This document shows positions 24,180 through 35,943 of a DNA stretch of 64,000 nt, one piece after another. Below the pieces are notes generated by a model. It saw nothing but the letters and a program-made list of their open reading frames with translations. It was not told where the DNA came from and searched no databases. The DNA comes from Daldinia sp. FL1419. Its lineage: Eukaryota > Ascomycota > Sordariomycetes > Xylariales > Hypoxylaceae. The stretch covers positions 248,001 through 312,000 of the forward strand of contig MU623347.1 in assembly GCA_025201765.1 (NCBI GenBank), written 5' to 3'. How positions within the stretch are numbered: the stretch's first letter is position 1; every line of letters starts with the position of its first letter. Both the position numbers and the translations under genes were made by a program.

Positions 24180-25035
24180 GTTATAATCTATTCACACAAA
24201 CTCCAGATATACCTGGACAACTCGATCCGACCAAATATCAATTTCCATTCATCCCCATGCCTTTCTCTCGCCAGGGCATCAGTCTTGATTTAAATCAATT
24301 CCGTTATCATTTCTTTCTAGGGGAGTTCTGCGACGGTCTCCAATGACAGATTTTGCATTATACCCCGGCTCGAGACGTCATCGTTTGAAGCAGCATTTTT
24401 TACACGGACTTTTCCCCTTCGAGCACCAATTATGGATGAAATAATTATTATGATGGGGAGCCAATATTTTTTCACCACGACTTTTGATACCGGTAGACCT
24501 GTATCATGTCTTACTACTACCGAGTGTTTACATTTAGGACTATATATTTTTTCCCTCTCATGAGGAGACGATGTCTCATACGCTAAGAATGACGAAATGT
24601 ATGAGGAGGAAAGGCAAGTATATGGGTTGTTCTTTCAAGATGGCTAGCATTTGTGGCCTTTTGAGATTTGTTTTGAGACGATATATTCTCGGATGGCGTC
24701 GCGGATGAGAAAGATTGGGGAGACCAAGACACGCCAGGCTGATCCGTTACATATTACACTAGGAGTTATTATAGGTTTTGAATCCAATTTTTGAGAAGTG
24801 TATTTTTAGGACTTCTTTGGTTGATGTGAAGATTTGTTACGATATACATCTAATTATAATGTATTGTACACATAAGCAGGGTATATATAGATGTGCCAGT
24901 CGACGCCAGCGGATTCCATAGAAGAATCTACCCGGTAGAAACCCTTTCCGTGGTCGTGAGTGAGTGATAAGAGTATAGTACATTATTACGTTGTATTGAT
25001 GAGCGTGCATTAGCAAATGACGAAAGCACAATCTC
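24180..25035. other. Convergent 3' region between the ubiquitin-like-domain gene and COQ10
   Basis: 856 bp with no supported ORF or repeat. It is fairly AT-rich and probably holds long 3' untranslated regions. Confidence 0.5.
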
Positions 25036-25782
25036 TCATCGTGCTACGCCTGGGTCATTCCTCGTCTCCTTCAGTACCCGCTGTGCCTGCTGAACAAACG
25101 CTTCTACCATAACCCCAGCGACCTTATCCGCAACGGCAGAGCTGACCGCCGTGTACAGCGGATTGGCGAATTGGTACTTTATAGTGAGCCGGACGTCGCT
25201 CCAACTGCTCTGGAAGCGGTCTGCGCGAACTGCGTCCTCAGCTGGAAGTACGGTCCAGCGCGTTACGAGACTCTTGAATACATCACCGCCTCCCCTTCTT
25301 CCGGTATTCGGCCCGGGATCCGTCAGTCCGTATTTCCGCAGCTCAGCGGCGGGTATCTCGGTCCGGGCGTCGCCGCTAATAGCTTCGACAATCCCGAGGG
25401 AGGGGACGCAGAAGAGCCGGCTTGTGTAGGTCTCTTCGAAGCCGCCCCAGCCGGCTGTTAGGTCCGCTTCAGTGGGCCAGCGACGGCCACTGTGGGGATT
25501 TGTGTGGGGGTTTCCGGGAGTAGATGAGGAATCGGAAGTGGGACCGGACCACTTTGTTACGCGCGAGACCTTGCAGTACGGTAGGAAGCGCACGTAGGAG
25601 TCGACGTCGGCGATGATGTCGTACAGGCGCTCGTGGTCGTAGGGCAGTCGGCGCGCGGCGGTTAGGGTTTGCGGCTTGGTGGGATCGGGGATCGATAGGA
25701 AGGAACGCCGGGGAGGGTATCGATGTGTTCGCAGCGTAGAGAGTATGCGCGGTGGGCGTGGGAGGAGGCGCGGCGTCGACAT
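25036..25782 (-). CDS. COQ10: Coenzyme Q-binding protein COQ10, mitochondrial START domain
   Basis: A single intronless frame of 248 residues. The N-terminus is Arg-rich with almost no acidic residues (PRLLPRPPRILSTLRTHRYP), as expected for a mitochondrial presequence. The START/polyketide-cyclase-like domain begins near residue 40 (LPYDHERLYDIIADVDSYVR, FLPYCKVSRV), continues with DLTAGWGGFEETYTSRL and ends with FANPLYTAVSSAVADKV and MVEAFVQQAQRV, matching Coq10. The protein binds ubiquinone and is needed for its use in respiration. It is head to head with TRM140. Confidence 0.92.
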   Translation of the reverse strand: MSTPRLLPRPPRILSTLRTHRYPPRRSFLSIPDPTKPQTLTAARRLPYDHERLYDIIADVDSYVRFLPYCKVSRVTKWSGPTSDSSSTPGNPHTNPHSGRRWPTEADLTAGWGGFEETYTSRLFCVPSLGIVEAISGDARTEIPAAELRKYGLTDPGPNTGRRGGGDVFKSLVTRWTVLPAEDAVRADRFQSSWSDVRLTIKYQFANPLYTAVSSAVADKVAGVMVEAFVQQAQRVLKETRNDPGVAR

Positions 25783-26336
25783 TGGAAGAGAAGGTCAGGA
25801 CTCGAGGGCTAACTCGAGATGAGAGGTGAGTAGGTAGGTTTAGATATTCTTATAACTAACTAGATTAAACAAGATATGAAAAGAGAATTGTAGATTTAGC
25901 AGGTAAAAGTCTCGTAATGTCTATAAACATTGCCTTTTTTTTTCTTTTTTTTTTAAAAAAAAAATCGCCTAGCCGTCTATTTTTGTCTAGATCTATAATT
26001 ATCAAGATGCAAAGAAAAGGCAGTACATAAATCGAATTGGTGCTCTTCTAACTAGATGCGATAAGCACCAAAAAAAAGTGACGTCGAATTTCACCGGCCG
26101 AGGGAATCCTTGAATTATCGATAAGAAAAAGGCCCGCTACTAGTATAAAGCCCCACTTTGTTTTGTGCTTAAATTTTCTTGTAATCTTTTTTTTTTTTCT
26201 TCGAACCCAACCTTCCCGTCAACACTTTTTTTCCCCAAGAGCTTCTCAGTATGCCAGGGAATACACCTTTACGGTGACCGACGAGAGGACTAGTGAAAGG
26301 TCTCAGTTGGCGAACACCGTATTCCCGTCTCACGCG
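25783..26336. promoter_or_regulatory. Shared upstream region of COQ10 and TRM140
   Basis: 554 bp between divergent starts, with poly-T/A tracts at about 25934-25968 and 26188-26201. An open frame runs upstream of the TRM140 ATG but begins at TTG, so it is not taken as coding. Confidence 0.45.
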
Positions 26337-27629
26337 ATGGCTTCTACCGTTGCGACTACCGCTGCGGCGGCACTGCCTGATGAAGAGCTGTTGACCAAGA
26401 CCGAGGCGTTGACCGTCCAAGATGGTAAAGAGGCAGAGGACCAGCTGCCTGCCCACAGGAACCATGATCCGCAGTATAACCAGAAGAGAAGCGATCCCTT
26501 TCAATTTGGGTCGCGCTACCTTCAGGAAGAAGACGATGTCTTCGAGTTCAATGCTTGGGATCATGTGGAGACTGACGACACTTACAAGGAGTATGCTGAG
26601 CAGCAATATGCCATGCAACGAGAGTCGCCAGTCTCCGACTTTGACAAGAGTGAGTTGATACCTTCCCTATCCCCTCTGGTGTTGTGATGATACTCCATTA
26701 TGCATAGTTCATCTGATCATTCATGATGACCAACTTACATCAATTCTTTCGCTCCCATCTGACGCACCTTACGAATCACATATCAATATATTGCTACGTC
26801 TAGCAGAAACCTCTTGCTAACCATCGCAATAACAGGTAGATTCAATTCCGACCCTGCTAAATGGTGGAATCTGTTCTATAAGAATAACACGGCCAACTTC
26901 TTCAAGAACCGCAAGTGGTTACAACAAGAGTTTCCCGTACTAGACAAGGTTACTGCAGAAGATGCTGGTCCAGTCACGGTGCTGGAAGTCGGTGCTGGCG
27001 CCGGCAATACAGCGTTTCCCATCCTGGCCAATAACAAGAACCCCAAGCTGAAACTGCATGCTTGTGATTTTTCTAAAAAGGCCGTTGAAGTGATGCGTAA
27101 TCATGAAGAGTATAACACCAACTTCATGCAAGCCGACGTGTGGGATGCCGCTAGTGAGGACCTGCCTCCCGGCCTCGAAGAAGACAGTGTAGATGTCGTC
27201 CTTATGATCTTCATATTCTCGGCTCTGTCGCCGAAGCAGTGGGCGCAAGCCGTGCGAAACATCTATCGAGTACTCAAGCCAGGTGGTGAGGTATGCTTCC
27301 GCGACTACGGCAGAGGTGATCTAGCACAGGTTCGATTCAAGAAAGGTCGATACCTGGAAGAGAACTTCTACATTAGAGGAGATGGAACGCGTGTCTATTT
27401 CTTCGAGAAGGATGAGCTGGCTCAGATATGGACGGGAACGTCTACTGCTGTAGAAGAAGCAAAGGTAGAGGACGGTAGCGAAACTGCTAGTAAACCTTCG
27501 GAGTCGGAGACTCGACAACCCTTATTTGATATAGAGGAGCTGGGCGTTGATAGAAGGATGCTCGTAAATAGAGCCCGGCGGCTGAAGATGTATCGCTGCT
27601 GGATGCAAGGCCGTTTCCGAAAGAAATAG
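26337..27629 (+). CDS. TRM140: tRNA (cytosine-32-N3)-methyltransferase, TRM140/METTL2 family
   Basis: Two exons, 26337-26649 and 26836-27629, encode 368 residues. The intron is long for this window (186 bp; GTGAGT donor, AACAG acceptor). The N-terminal part has SDPFQFGSRYL and FEFNAWDHVE, which precede the catalytic core in fungal Trm140. The SAM site is VLEVGAGAGNT (about 153-163), with DPAKWWNLFYKNNTANFF just before it and FRDYGRGDLAQVRF and YIRGDGTRVYFF later, all METTL2/6/8 marks. It makes m3C at position 32 of tRNA-Thr and tRNA-Ser. Unlike yeast Abp140 there is no long actin-binding extension. Confidence 0.93.
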
Positions 27630-27720
27630 ACATGAGTTCCTAACATTTATATGCTTGCCGAAACGTGATTACTGTCCTGAAATTTGTAGTACTCCCATAG
27701 GATGACCTCGTAGACGTATC

Positions 27721-28862
27721 CTACGCACCCAACATCTCAACCAGCCTCCCCCTCTCCTCCTTCCCAAACCCAACGCTATCCAGATATCCACCAACGCCGC
27801 CGTACCTACCATCCAAGTACTCCCCAACCCTCTCCACGAAATCATCCGGCACGTCGCCCCATTCCGGCGTCAGCCCGAGCTCCTTGATCTCCTCCATCCG
27901 CTGCTCCTGGTCGGCGGCGAGACCCTCCCGCGAAAGCACGTAGTCGTGCGTTATGGCGGCGTTAGGGACGCCGAGGACCATGAGGGTTAGTGCGACGACG
28001 AGGCCCGTTCGGTCTTTGCCTTGGGTGCAGTGGACTAGGAGGGGTAGGGAGGAGGGGAGGGTTAGGGTGCGTAGGGCCTGGGGAAGTCAGTTTTATCTGT
28101 GGGGGTTTAAGAAGCGAGGTAGATATATAGGAAATAAGCAGAAGGAGAGCAGGGCTTACCTCGGCGATCTCAGCACCGGATTCACTCAGGGTCACGATGC
28201 CTAGACCTATGAGGCCTTGTGGCTGCATGACTTCCTTGCCGATGATGCTGATGGCTTGGGTGCGGTAGCCGAGGACGAAGAGGAAGAGGACTTTGAAGAA
28301 GCTCCACCATGTGAGCTGTCTTAGCAAAAACATCTCGAACCGCCGGCCCGTCACTTTGATTTCCCGGTAGCGCAGCCCGGGGATCTGTATGGGCTCCGCG
28401 AGAGTCGCGTTTGAGCGCGACAGGGCGGATGCGTTGGTTAGGATTGCTTGGTGCTTCTGCGCTTGCTTGAGATGCTCTGTCCTAAAGGGGTTATTAGCCT
28501 CGGGATTCACGAGAGGGTCTGTGTGAGTAATAGTGTTTAGTACTTGGTGCGGAGATCCACGACCGTTCGGATGCCGAGTTCATCCTTGAGTTTCTTGCGG
28601 TCTGCGGAAGACGCTTCGTCTACGAGGTTGGTTAGGTACCTAGCTACGAGACGCCACGATGGGGGTTGCTATGAGTTATTTATCTTACCCGGCCGCGCAG
28701 ACCGGTAGAATACGCCTTCTCTGACTATCCTAAGAGATATATTAGTTCTCTGGCTGGTATTTAAAGTGGTTGGACCACAATAACTTACTTTCGACCCAAA
28801 TGGTCATTGATAGTCTTTCCGATGTCTCGAAAATTGAGGATGTTGTCGAAAGCGACCGACAT
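27721..28862 (-). CDS. Tyrosine/serine protein phosphatase of the Y_phosphatase3 type
   Basis: Five exons, 28789-28862, 28689-28729, 28544-28619, 28160-28481 and 27721-28077, give 289 residues with GT-AG introns throughout. The start reads NILNFRDIGKTIN, and VREGVFYRSARP follows across two small exons; both are typical of this family. The P-loop is HCTQGKDRTG, with nucleophile Cys188 and Arg194. A hydrophobic segment (about 105-130, WWSFFKVLFLFVLGY) lies in the middle and may bind a lipid-like substrate or membrane. Relatives dephosphorylate phosphotyrosine or phosphoinositides; the substrate here is unknown. It converges closely on TRM140, with only 91 bp between stop codons. Confidence 0.88.
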
Positions 28863-30453
28863 TCTCTCGGTATAGCTGGGTTAAGCAGCAAGGTGCATAT
28901 ATCACTACCTACTTATTGACTAAGGTAGCCTTGTCTGGTGTATCAATTGGCGGTTTTGTGTGTGATGGAGTTGACAAGTTGACAGGTTGTAAGTGCGGTG
29001 AAGATGATTCGTCTTGGCTCCGGTCTAGCTCATCATAAACACCCGCATGCAACAATCTACAAGCTTCTCAACGATTGAAGCCAGTCGCAGTTTATATTAT
29101 CAACATGTCTCTTTTTTATAAGTGACTTATTAGTTTTATACGTTCACTGTAGCATGATCTGAACAAGGTCCTTCGATAGGGCCCTTCCCATTTGTTCTGT
29201 TCTATTTATACCATCCACCCAACGAGATAATGGGAGGTCCCCCGAATAATCCGGCAAGGCTCTGGGGGTGGGCATGAGGAACGAAATAGATCATTGTCGG
29301 AGCTCAAGCGGGAGGTCAAGAAGACGGGCCATGAGTCTTGTGCTAAATACTTGGAGCATTACACCGTAGTTGCAGCGTAGTAACTTGTTTCAAATAACTA
29401 ACTAGCTTAAAGAAAGTAGATACATTCGGTTGGACGAGCTAAAATATATAATACCTCTAAACACGGGAGTCGCGCCTTGTTGGCACCGGGTGGGCACCGG
29501 GTTGGTACCGGCCTGGACCCCAATAGAACCTGGAAGTGGCAGACAACTCTTACCTAATCGAACCCCGTGGGGCAACTGAGCAACCCGGGCACATGTAGGT
29601 AAGACCTGATACATATGGACAGAGGCTGGTGTAATACAATGACGTAATTATCATTGGCATCCCCCAAAAGCCACACGCGATGATGAGGACAATGATGAAT
29701 CACAACCATAGATCAACGCTACACGAGAAGGGTTTAGTAGTAGTTGGTATCTTTTCATGCGAAAATGTAATGCTCTCTTCATCCCTAGACAACAAGCGTT
29801 ATCTAGAACAAGCGATCTAGAATAAATCATATCGTCCTTATCTAACCAGGGTTGCTTATGAAGTAGGTACCTCTTACACGGAAGGTACCTACATGGTGTA
29901 AGTTATCAAAAGGAGGTAGGGAGGGATCTAGGGATTCTAGGAAGCTACTAACCGTAAGGAATATTTGGGATTTTATTATAACAGGTACCTACCTATTCCC
30001 AGTATATGCTTGTTACATGTATCACCACATGCCTTTGTCGTCGTCGTGAGAAAAAAAACCAAAAAAACCCTGAACTATACCCGGGTAGTTTTAATTTACG
30101 TCTCTGGATTCATCATACCTACATCATCCCACTTTCAATCTTTTCTTAATTACTTTCAATTACTTCATTTGCCTACAAAGACTTTTATTTATTTTGATCT
30201 ATCTTTTTTCTCCATTCTTCTTCACCTTGAACTCACCTTCATCCCACCTCCACTTACGTCTCCAATCAACCAAAGATCTCAATTATCCCGTCTCCAATCA
30301 AACTTGGCAATCTTATGCCGATCCTTCTAAAAAAAAAAAAAAAATTTAGGAAAGAAAAGGACAAGAAACCAGGGGAGGTCGAATACGACCATACGCGTAC
30401 TGATGCAGCTGAAAGTTGGTCCCTCTCAGTTCTCAGCCACATAATTTTATAAC
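28863..30453. other. Divergent intergenic region between the phosphatase and EIS1
   Basis: About 1.6 kb. TAGGTACC words occur at about 29865-29895 and 29983-29995. The segment from about 30000 to 30350 is strongly pyrimidine-rich, with an A-run at about 30330-30345, and looks like EIS1 promoter or leader. An open frame of 121 codons inside it is explained by that composition. No gene is supported. Confidence 0.5.
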
Positions 30454-32971
30454 ATGGCTACAACCAATGAGATGGAAACACAGGGGGCCTTGGGGCGACA
30501 GCTACCTGATGACGACACTAAATCAACTGGTAAGCTTCATATCGCAGACTTTCCTTTTAATTCATCTCTTTATCTTTTTATTTTTATGTTTTTATTTTTT
30601 ATCGCGATTTTGTAATTTATTCAATCTATTGAAATGAGATCACCCAAAATGTTACCCTCCATCGGAATTTGTTATAGATTTATAAACGATAGCTGATTCT
30701 TTGTTAGTCCACTCGGGAAAGCTCATTTATGCCAAACCTCAGGACCTTCCGAGCTTCCCGTCTATTGGCCTCTCAGAAAAAGGATCCGCAGCCGGTGCAG
30801 CTGCTGCTTTAGGCTGGGTCTCCAATACATCTCCAGAGCTGTGGAAGCCAGATAAATCTGCTCCAGCTTCAGCTGCCGCCGTCATGGCTAAAGATTATAA
30901 GCTGGGTCCCGCTTGGGAACCTGTACCTAGCCAGCACAGCGCCCAAGCCGCTTTGCTCGCATCTCAATCAGCCATGAACATCACCAAGCCTGCAAAGTCC
31001 ACCACTCCCGATCCTGGCCATTCTGCCGCAAATCTGGCTTTTAGGTCGGATCGGAGTGTACCCGGTTCTGTTCACGGCAGTCCTCTAGAGCATCATAGAT
31101 CATTACTTGCTGCGAAGGGAGCCATGGCAAATCGCCAGAGAGCCAAGTCCTCGCCCATTCCGAAGGAGTCATATCCGGACGAGGCAAATGCTGCAGCCAA
31201 CGCTCTGAGCGCCGCAACTCGAGCCCATAGGCCACTTCGGTCGCCGACGATAAGCGAAACTAGTGAGAAGGCTGGCTCTGTCCCTTACACTAATATGAAC
31301 AGGCAAATGTTCACATCGCGACCACCTGTTAAATCCGAAGTTGACGAGCAAAAGAGAGCAGATGTACTTCATGCTTCTGCTGTCGCAATGGCTAAAAAGA
31401 TGTATACTCAGCAGCAGAAAATGATTGATGCCAAAAAGGCACATGATAATGCCAACCTGTCTCAAGAAAACGCTGATGCCTTCAGTAGCGTCAGCGACGA
31501 TGCACAGCCCATACAACTTACTACCTTACAAGATGCGGCCTATAAGCAAGCCCAAGCACGTCTCGCTAAGATGCACGAAGAGCATTTTAAGGGTCGGGAG
31601 TATCAGGAATATTATGGGGCTAAACCTCTCACGCGACGGTTTTCAATTAGGGGTAAGCTTAGGAAGAGAGCATCGAGCGACGGTGATGTCATTGAAGACC
31701 GCAGGCGTTCGCAGCAAATTAGGCAACATATGTCTTTGTTTTCTAGTAAAATCTCCGAGATTGACGACAAAAAGAGGCAGCAAGATCAAGACGTACTACT
31801 CGCTGCAGCCCAGAGGAATGTGCACGAGCGTCTAAAAGGGATAGACGAGAAGATATCCGCTGAAACGGGAATGGTACATCCGTCAACGCCGACTCAATGG
31901 GAAATGAAAGCACATGCCATAGCTCAGGCTAAGGCCGAGCAGCGCCTAGGTCGAGGGCACGGGAAGATTGATATTGGTGCCGGGAGGTATATGAGCCAAG
32001 ACGATATTGATGCAATTGCAGCGGCGCGGGTCAAGCCTGTACTGGACGAAATAAACGAAAAGATTGAGGAAGAACAGGCAAGGCAAACCGAGTTACGCCT
32101 CGAGATGGAGAAGAAGAAAGAAGAGGAGGAGATTGAAAAAGCCCGTCAAAAGGAAATCCAGGATATAAACAAACGGCTGAAGGGTTAGTTATATTTCACA
32201 TTCCCTTGATTTTGTTTACTAACAACGCCTATAGAGCAGGATAAATTAGAGCAAAAGGAGCGGAGGGCAGAGGAGAAGCATGAGGCGAAAGCTAAGAAAG
32301 AGGAGGAAAAGGCAGCCAAGGCTGAACAAAAACATGAAGCCAAGGCTAGAAAAGAAGAAGATCGAGCGGCTAAAGCAGGCCAGAAACGTTTAGCGAAGAC
32401 CGAGAAGCGTAGGTCTACGGCTGAACGATCTGGGGAGAGTCAAGACGAGCCGGACCCTGCACGGACAACAGTCGTTATGAACACAGCGGGTCAACCTGTT
32501 AGCGTGCCTCCACCGGACCTTGAACCCGCCGTCACCGAAAACGGTGAAGACGTAGTCGTATATCGAGAATCCGGATCGCCTGAAGGGCAGTCGAAAGGCG
32601 GCGTAAAGACGTGGCTAAAGAATCGGTTTTCTAGAGGCACAAAACATTCGGAGGACAAGGGTAAATCGGTCGAACGAGCATTCATCGGTGGGGCCGCTTT
32701 AACGGGCATCGATAGCCCGCCTAGCATGGATAATCGGAGCGCTAGCGTGCGTGCTGTTGCGATGGCGGGCCGCGGACGGACTACTAGCGTCGAAGAGGAG
32801 GCGACAGGCGCGGGGTCGTGCGTGAGTAGTTTGAGCGACGAGGAGAACGAATATTATCGTGACGAGACGCGAGACCAGCCGAGGGCGGCGCCGACGCCAC
32901 CGAGGCCGTTCCGCGGGTCAGTTGCAAATCAGAGCCCTAGCCGGGACTCGAAGTTTGTGGAGATGGTATAA
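30454..32971 (+). CDS. EIS1: Eisosome protein 1 (EIS1)
   Basis: Three exons, 30454-30529, 30708-32183 and 32235-32971, give 762 residues. The N-terminal part carries SGKLIYAKPQDLPSFPSIGL, then AAALGWVSNTSPELWKPD and AAAVMAKDYKLGPAWEP, conserved in fungal Eis1. Ala-rich segments with AANALSAATRAHRP follow, then a helical region (AAYKQAQARLAKMHEEHFKG) and a long Lys/Glu coiled coil (about 445-595), then a disordered Ser/Arg tail. Eis1 is a peripheral component of eisosomes, the plasma-membrane furrows organised by Pil1/Lsp1. The first intron is 178 bp. It diverges from the phosphatase. Confidence 0.9.
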
Positions 32972-33868
32972 GGAAGAATATTTCTCACGGATATGCTTAT
33001 AGTTATTTTATTGTTTATGCTGCGATATATCCTTCGGGGGGCGCGAGGGGAGTTGTTTCTACGGTTGCTTTCAACTTACGGCCATCTATACGTTTATGGG
33101 TTGTTGGCTGGTCGATTTCCTTGGGATTTTAGGAGATACCAGCTAGTAGAATAGGGCAAGACAACAAACCGCAAGGAAGGATATGGGAGCGTTGGATTGG
33201 TTTTTCTTTTCAAGTAGGATTGATTTATCGGTGATTTTGATGGCTTGGCGTTTATCTACGCTCTGCGTTTACGGTTGTAGGGGGGTGCGTGGTGGTTTGA
33301 TCGAACATACCCGTGTAACAGGCGCCAATACCCCCTTTTTCAGTCTTCATAGGCGAAAGATTTATGGTTTGGTTTGAATTTAATTTATTGGTTTTGAATT
33401 ATATTTTATGTATCTGATGCTTTACGACCGATGCTTGTCAGTTTTGAGTAAATTTACCTGTGTCTTGAAAATCTTAGGTGAAAGACGTTATCTGCCTCAT
33501 AAACTGGGTGTAAGTTATTTATATTATTTAATACATATTCGTCGCTATTGTATCATAGAATGGTTATGCCTGGCCGAACTGCCTTGAAAACGTCGCACTG
33601 ACGTTTAAGCTGTCTAACCTAGAACTCCCTCGAAAATAGCAAATAAGGTAGGTTATCGCTATAGATTCAACCAGTACCCAGGTAACCAAAAACCAAGGTT
33701 TTATTCCAATGGGGTTACCGAACGCCTTGTGTAAATGTTGTGCCCCTTATCTTTCTAGTTCGTGGATATCATTATTATTGTTACCTAGTGCCGCCCCGAA
33801 ATTATTCCAATGCGTTTATTTTTACTAAAAGTGAGCTATTTGAAAATAGCGTGAAAGATTACAGCTTC
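32972..33868. other. Convergent 3' region between EIS1 and SFK1-like gene
   Basis: 897 bp without supported genes or notable repeats. AT-rich segments around 33370-33560 fit 3' untranslated sequence. Confidence 0.5.
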
Positions 33869-34844
33869 CTAGAAGTCTCTCTGGTCCGTTCTCACTTTAT
33901 GCTGATGTCCGTGGCCATGACCATCCGTCAACGTCCTCTGGCTGTCCTGAGTTTGTCTTGCTGCGGGTGCAACGCTGGGGTGTGTCGCGTAGTAAGTTTC
34001 CTCCATCCGGCGCGCGGGGTCTCCGATAGGACGCGGGTTGTTCCGCGTAGACGTGGCGGGATATAAATCGACGTAAAAGGAGAAGACGTAGAAGGAGAAT
34101 ATGAATGCGATGACCCATTCCAGAACAGCAGCCGTGTTGTGGTTGCCCCTGAAGTTAATAACGCCGAAGGCAATCGCGAGGGCGAGCTCGACGATAATGA
34201 AAATCAACTTGATCCAGAATGATGTGCGCAGGACACGATGCTGGCGGTTTTCTGTGAATTTTGTTAGTCTCGGTTCTAACTAAAAATAGACAACGTGCGG
34301 ACTCACTATGACCTAGGCGCTGATATTCCCAGCAGAGGAAGATGGCAGAGATTAGGTATCCTGCAATGAAAAGCAAGAGGAAGATGTCGTGGAGTCTCGG
34401 ATACCGCAGTGTGTCGAATCCAGACAGACAAGTCAGACCGATTGTACCAATCACGGCGAAGACGATGCACAAGCCGCTCAGCACTTTTTCGCCAGTAGAG
34501 GTGTTGGGCACCAGTCGACCTTGGTGCCGTAATAAGCGGTCAGCACCAAATGATAAATCGAGAAATATCGTCGTGATGATGCATCCCGTAACGAATAACG
34601 GCTTGAGTTTTGAAGCGCCGACGTCTGATATGTAGGCAATCGTCTGACCCGGTTCCATGGAATCATAACGAACTCGGTGCGCATCTATGATCCAATATAG
34701 AAGAAGTCCTAATAACGTCGACAGCCACATGAGGCCGGATACGATGGGAAATACCTTTGCGATGATGTTAGTTACGTACGAAAAGTTAATTGGAATAATC
34801 AAAGCTTCATTTTATTTACTTACCCAATACGATAAAAACCGCAT
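33869..34844 (-). CDS. SFK1: Frag1/DRAM/Sfk1-family six-pass membrane protein
   Basis: Exons 34824-34844 (MRFLSYW only), 34307-34754 and 33869-34251 give 283 residues. The first exon is joined by a GTAAGT donor and GCAAAG acceptor to VFPIVSGLMWLSTLLGLLLY. Six hydrophobic spans are visible, including LKPLFVTGCIITTIFLDLSF, IFLLLFIAGYLISAIFLCWE and VLEWVIAFIFSFYVFSFYVD. A His-rich cytosolic tail (DGHGHGHQHK) ends the protein. Yeast Sfk1 is a plasma-membrane protein that supports the Stt4 PI4-kinase complex and lipid asymmetry. Family membership is clear; orthology to Sfk1 itself is likely. It is head to head with KIN28. Confidence 0.85.
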
Positions 34845-35943
34845 CGTGGATTATTTTCCCGGGTTTTCTTTTGGGGGGGTGATGTTCTAATGATTCTAAA
34901 ATCTAGGATAGTAATTATGCAGTAGGAAGATATATAAGGGAAGACAGGTTTATGATAAACGAAACAGGTAAGAGAGAAACAAAATAATAGAATGCAATGC
35001 ACAGCCCGAATGATAAAAGGCCACGAGAACAATGAATTGCGACGACAGAAGAGAGATTGCGCGTAAGTATAAGATCTAAAAAATCACGTTGTTGACGACG
35101 ATGATTGAGTACCTATGAAAGCAAGCCTCAAAAAAAAGGGATCGACATATGACTTCATTCGATAGACAAGACTCAACTCGGATATTAGAAAGCCACAAAA
35201 TTGCTCCGGGACCAACGGGAAAGAAGCAAGGTCCGACTTTTAGGACAAGCAAGACAAGTATTCGTCATTGGCGTTAAAAAAATGGAGGCTGGCTGTGCTT
35301 GTAAGTCCTGTAAGTGTACGTTTACTTCCATTTACCGGGTATAATTTATACGTACCCTCTCTTATTTATTCCTACCTACCTGGGTTAGGTAGTCAAATAG
35401 TAATAATAATAAGATGTGATAGGACTTAACATAAATCCATTAACCTGACTCGGGGTCCATGGAAACTAACAAGCCGACTCGGGCTTCTGGAGATGTCATG
35501 TCTGCATGTTTACTCCTACCGCTTGCGACCCGAATGAAGGAGTGGTGACGTCAATAGAGGCCTGCGTGGAATGAAAGATGCACCATCGAAAACTGCAGCT
35601 AATAAGATGAATACGTATATTTCCATAATAAGCAAGTCATACAAGGTTCATTATCATGCTGTGCTCACAGTAATAACTGTACAGTAATCAAACAGCTGAT
35701 ATACCGTGTGGGGTAGCTGCAAATATGGAGAATTCATAAAGAACTAGCCAACCATCGTGCTTGGCATCTGCAAGGTCGGTATCCACCAATCACGTCTATG
35801 CAATCGCTACATTATCTAGGTTTGTATTCAAAATCATAGCCTCGTCTCTTGTGCCCAAGGCTGACAAAGAACCACTTCAGTCCTCACAACTCCCCTGTCC
35901 CTCAGGCTCGAAGCTCGAGGGTAAAAGGACGGAATATCTCGCC
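34845..35943. promoter_or_regulatory. Shared upstream region of the SFK1-like gene and KIN28
   Basis: 1.1 kb between divergent starts. It has a TACCTACCTGGGTTAGGTAG word at about 35371-35391. Near the KIN28 start an open frame extends upstream in frame to 35761, but it begins at TTG. No gene is seen. Confidence 0.45.

Noticed and set aside
26163..26336. In-frame 58-codon extension upstream of TRM140 that looked like a mitochondrial presequence
   Set aside because: The frame opens at TTG, not ATG, and lies in the T-rich leader; the ATG at 26337 gives the family start.
29515..29600. tRNA-like sequence on the minus strand (GGTTGCTCAGTTGCC and GGGGTTCGATTAG)
   Set aside because: The two boxes resemble tRNA control regions, but no T-arm, anticodon or acceptor stem pairs properly.
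29965..30330. 121-codon open frame upstream of EIS1
   Set aside because: It lies in a pyrimidine-rich leader, has no family features, and its Leu/Ser/Phe bias follows from composition.
35761..35943. In-frame extension upstream of KIN28
   Set aside because: It begins at TTG. The ATG at 35944 already gives an N-terminal leader before the kinase domain.
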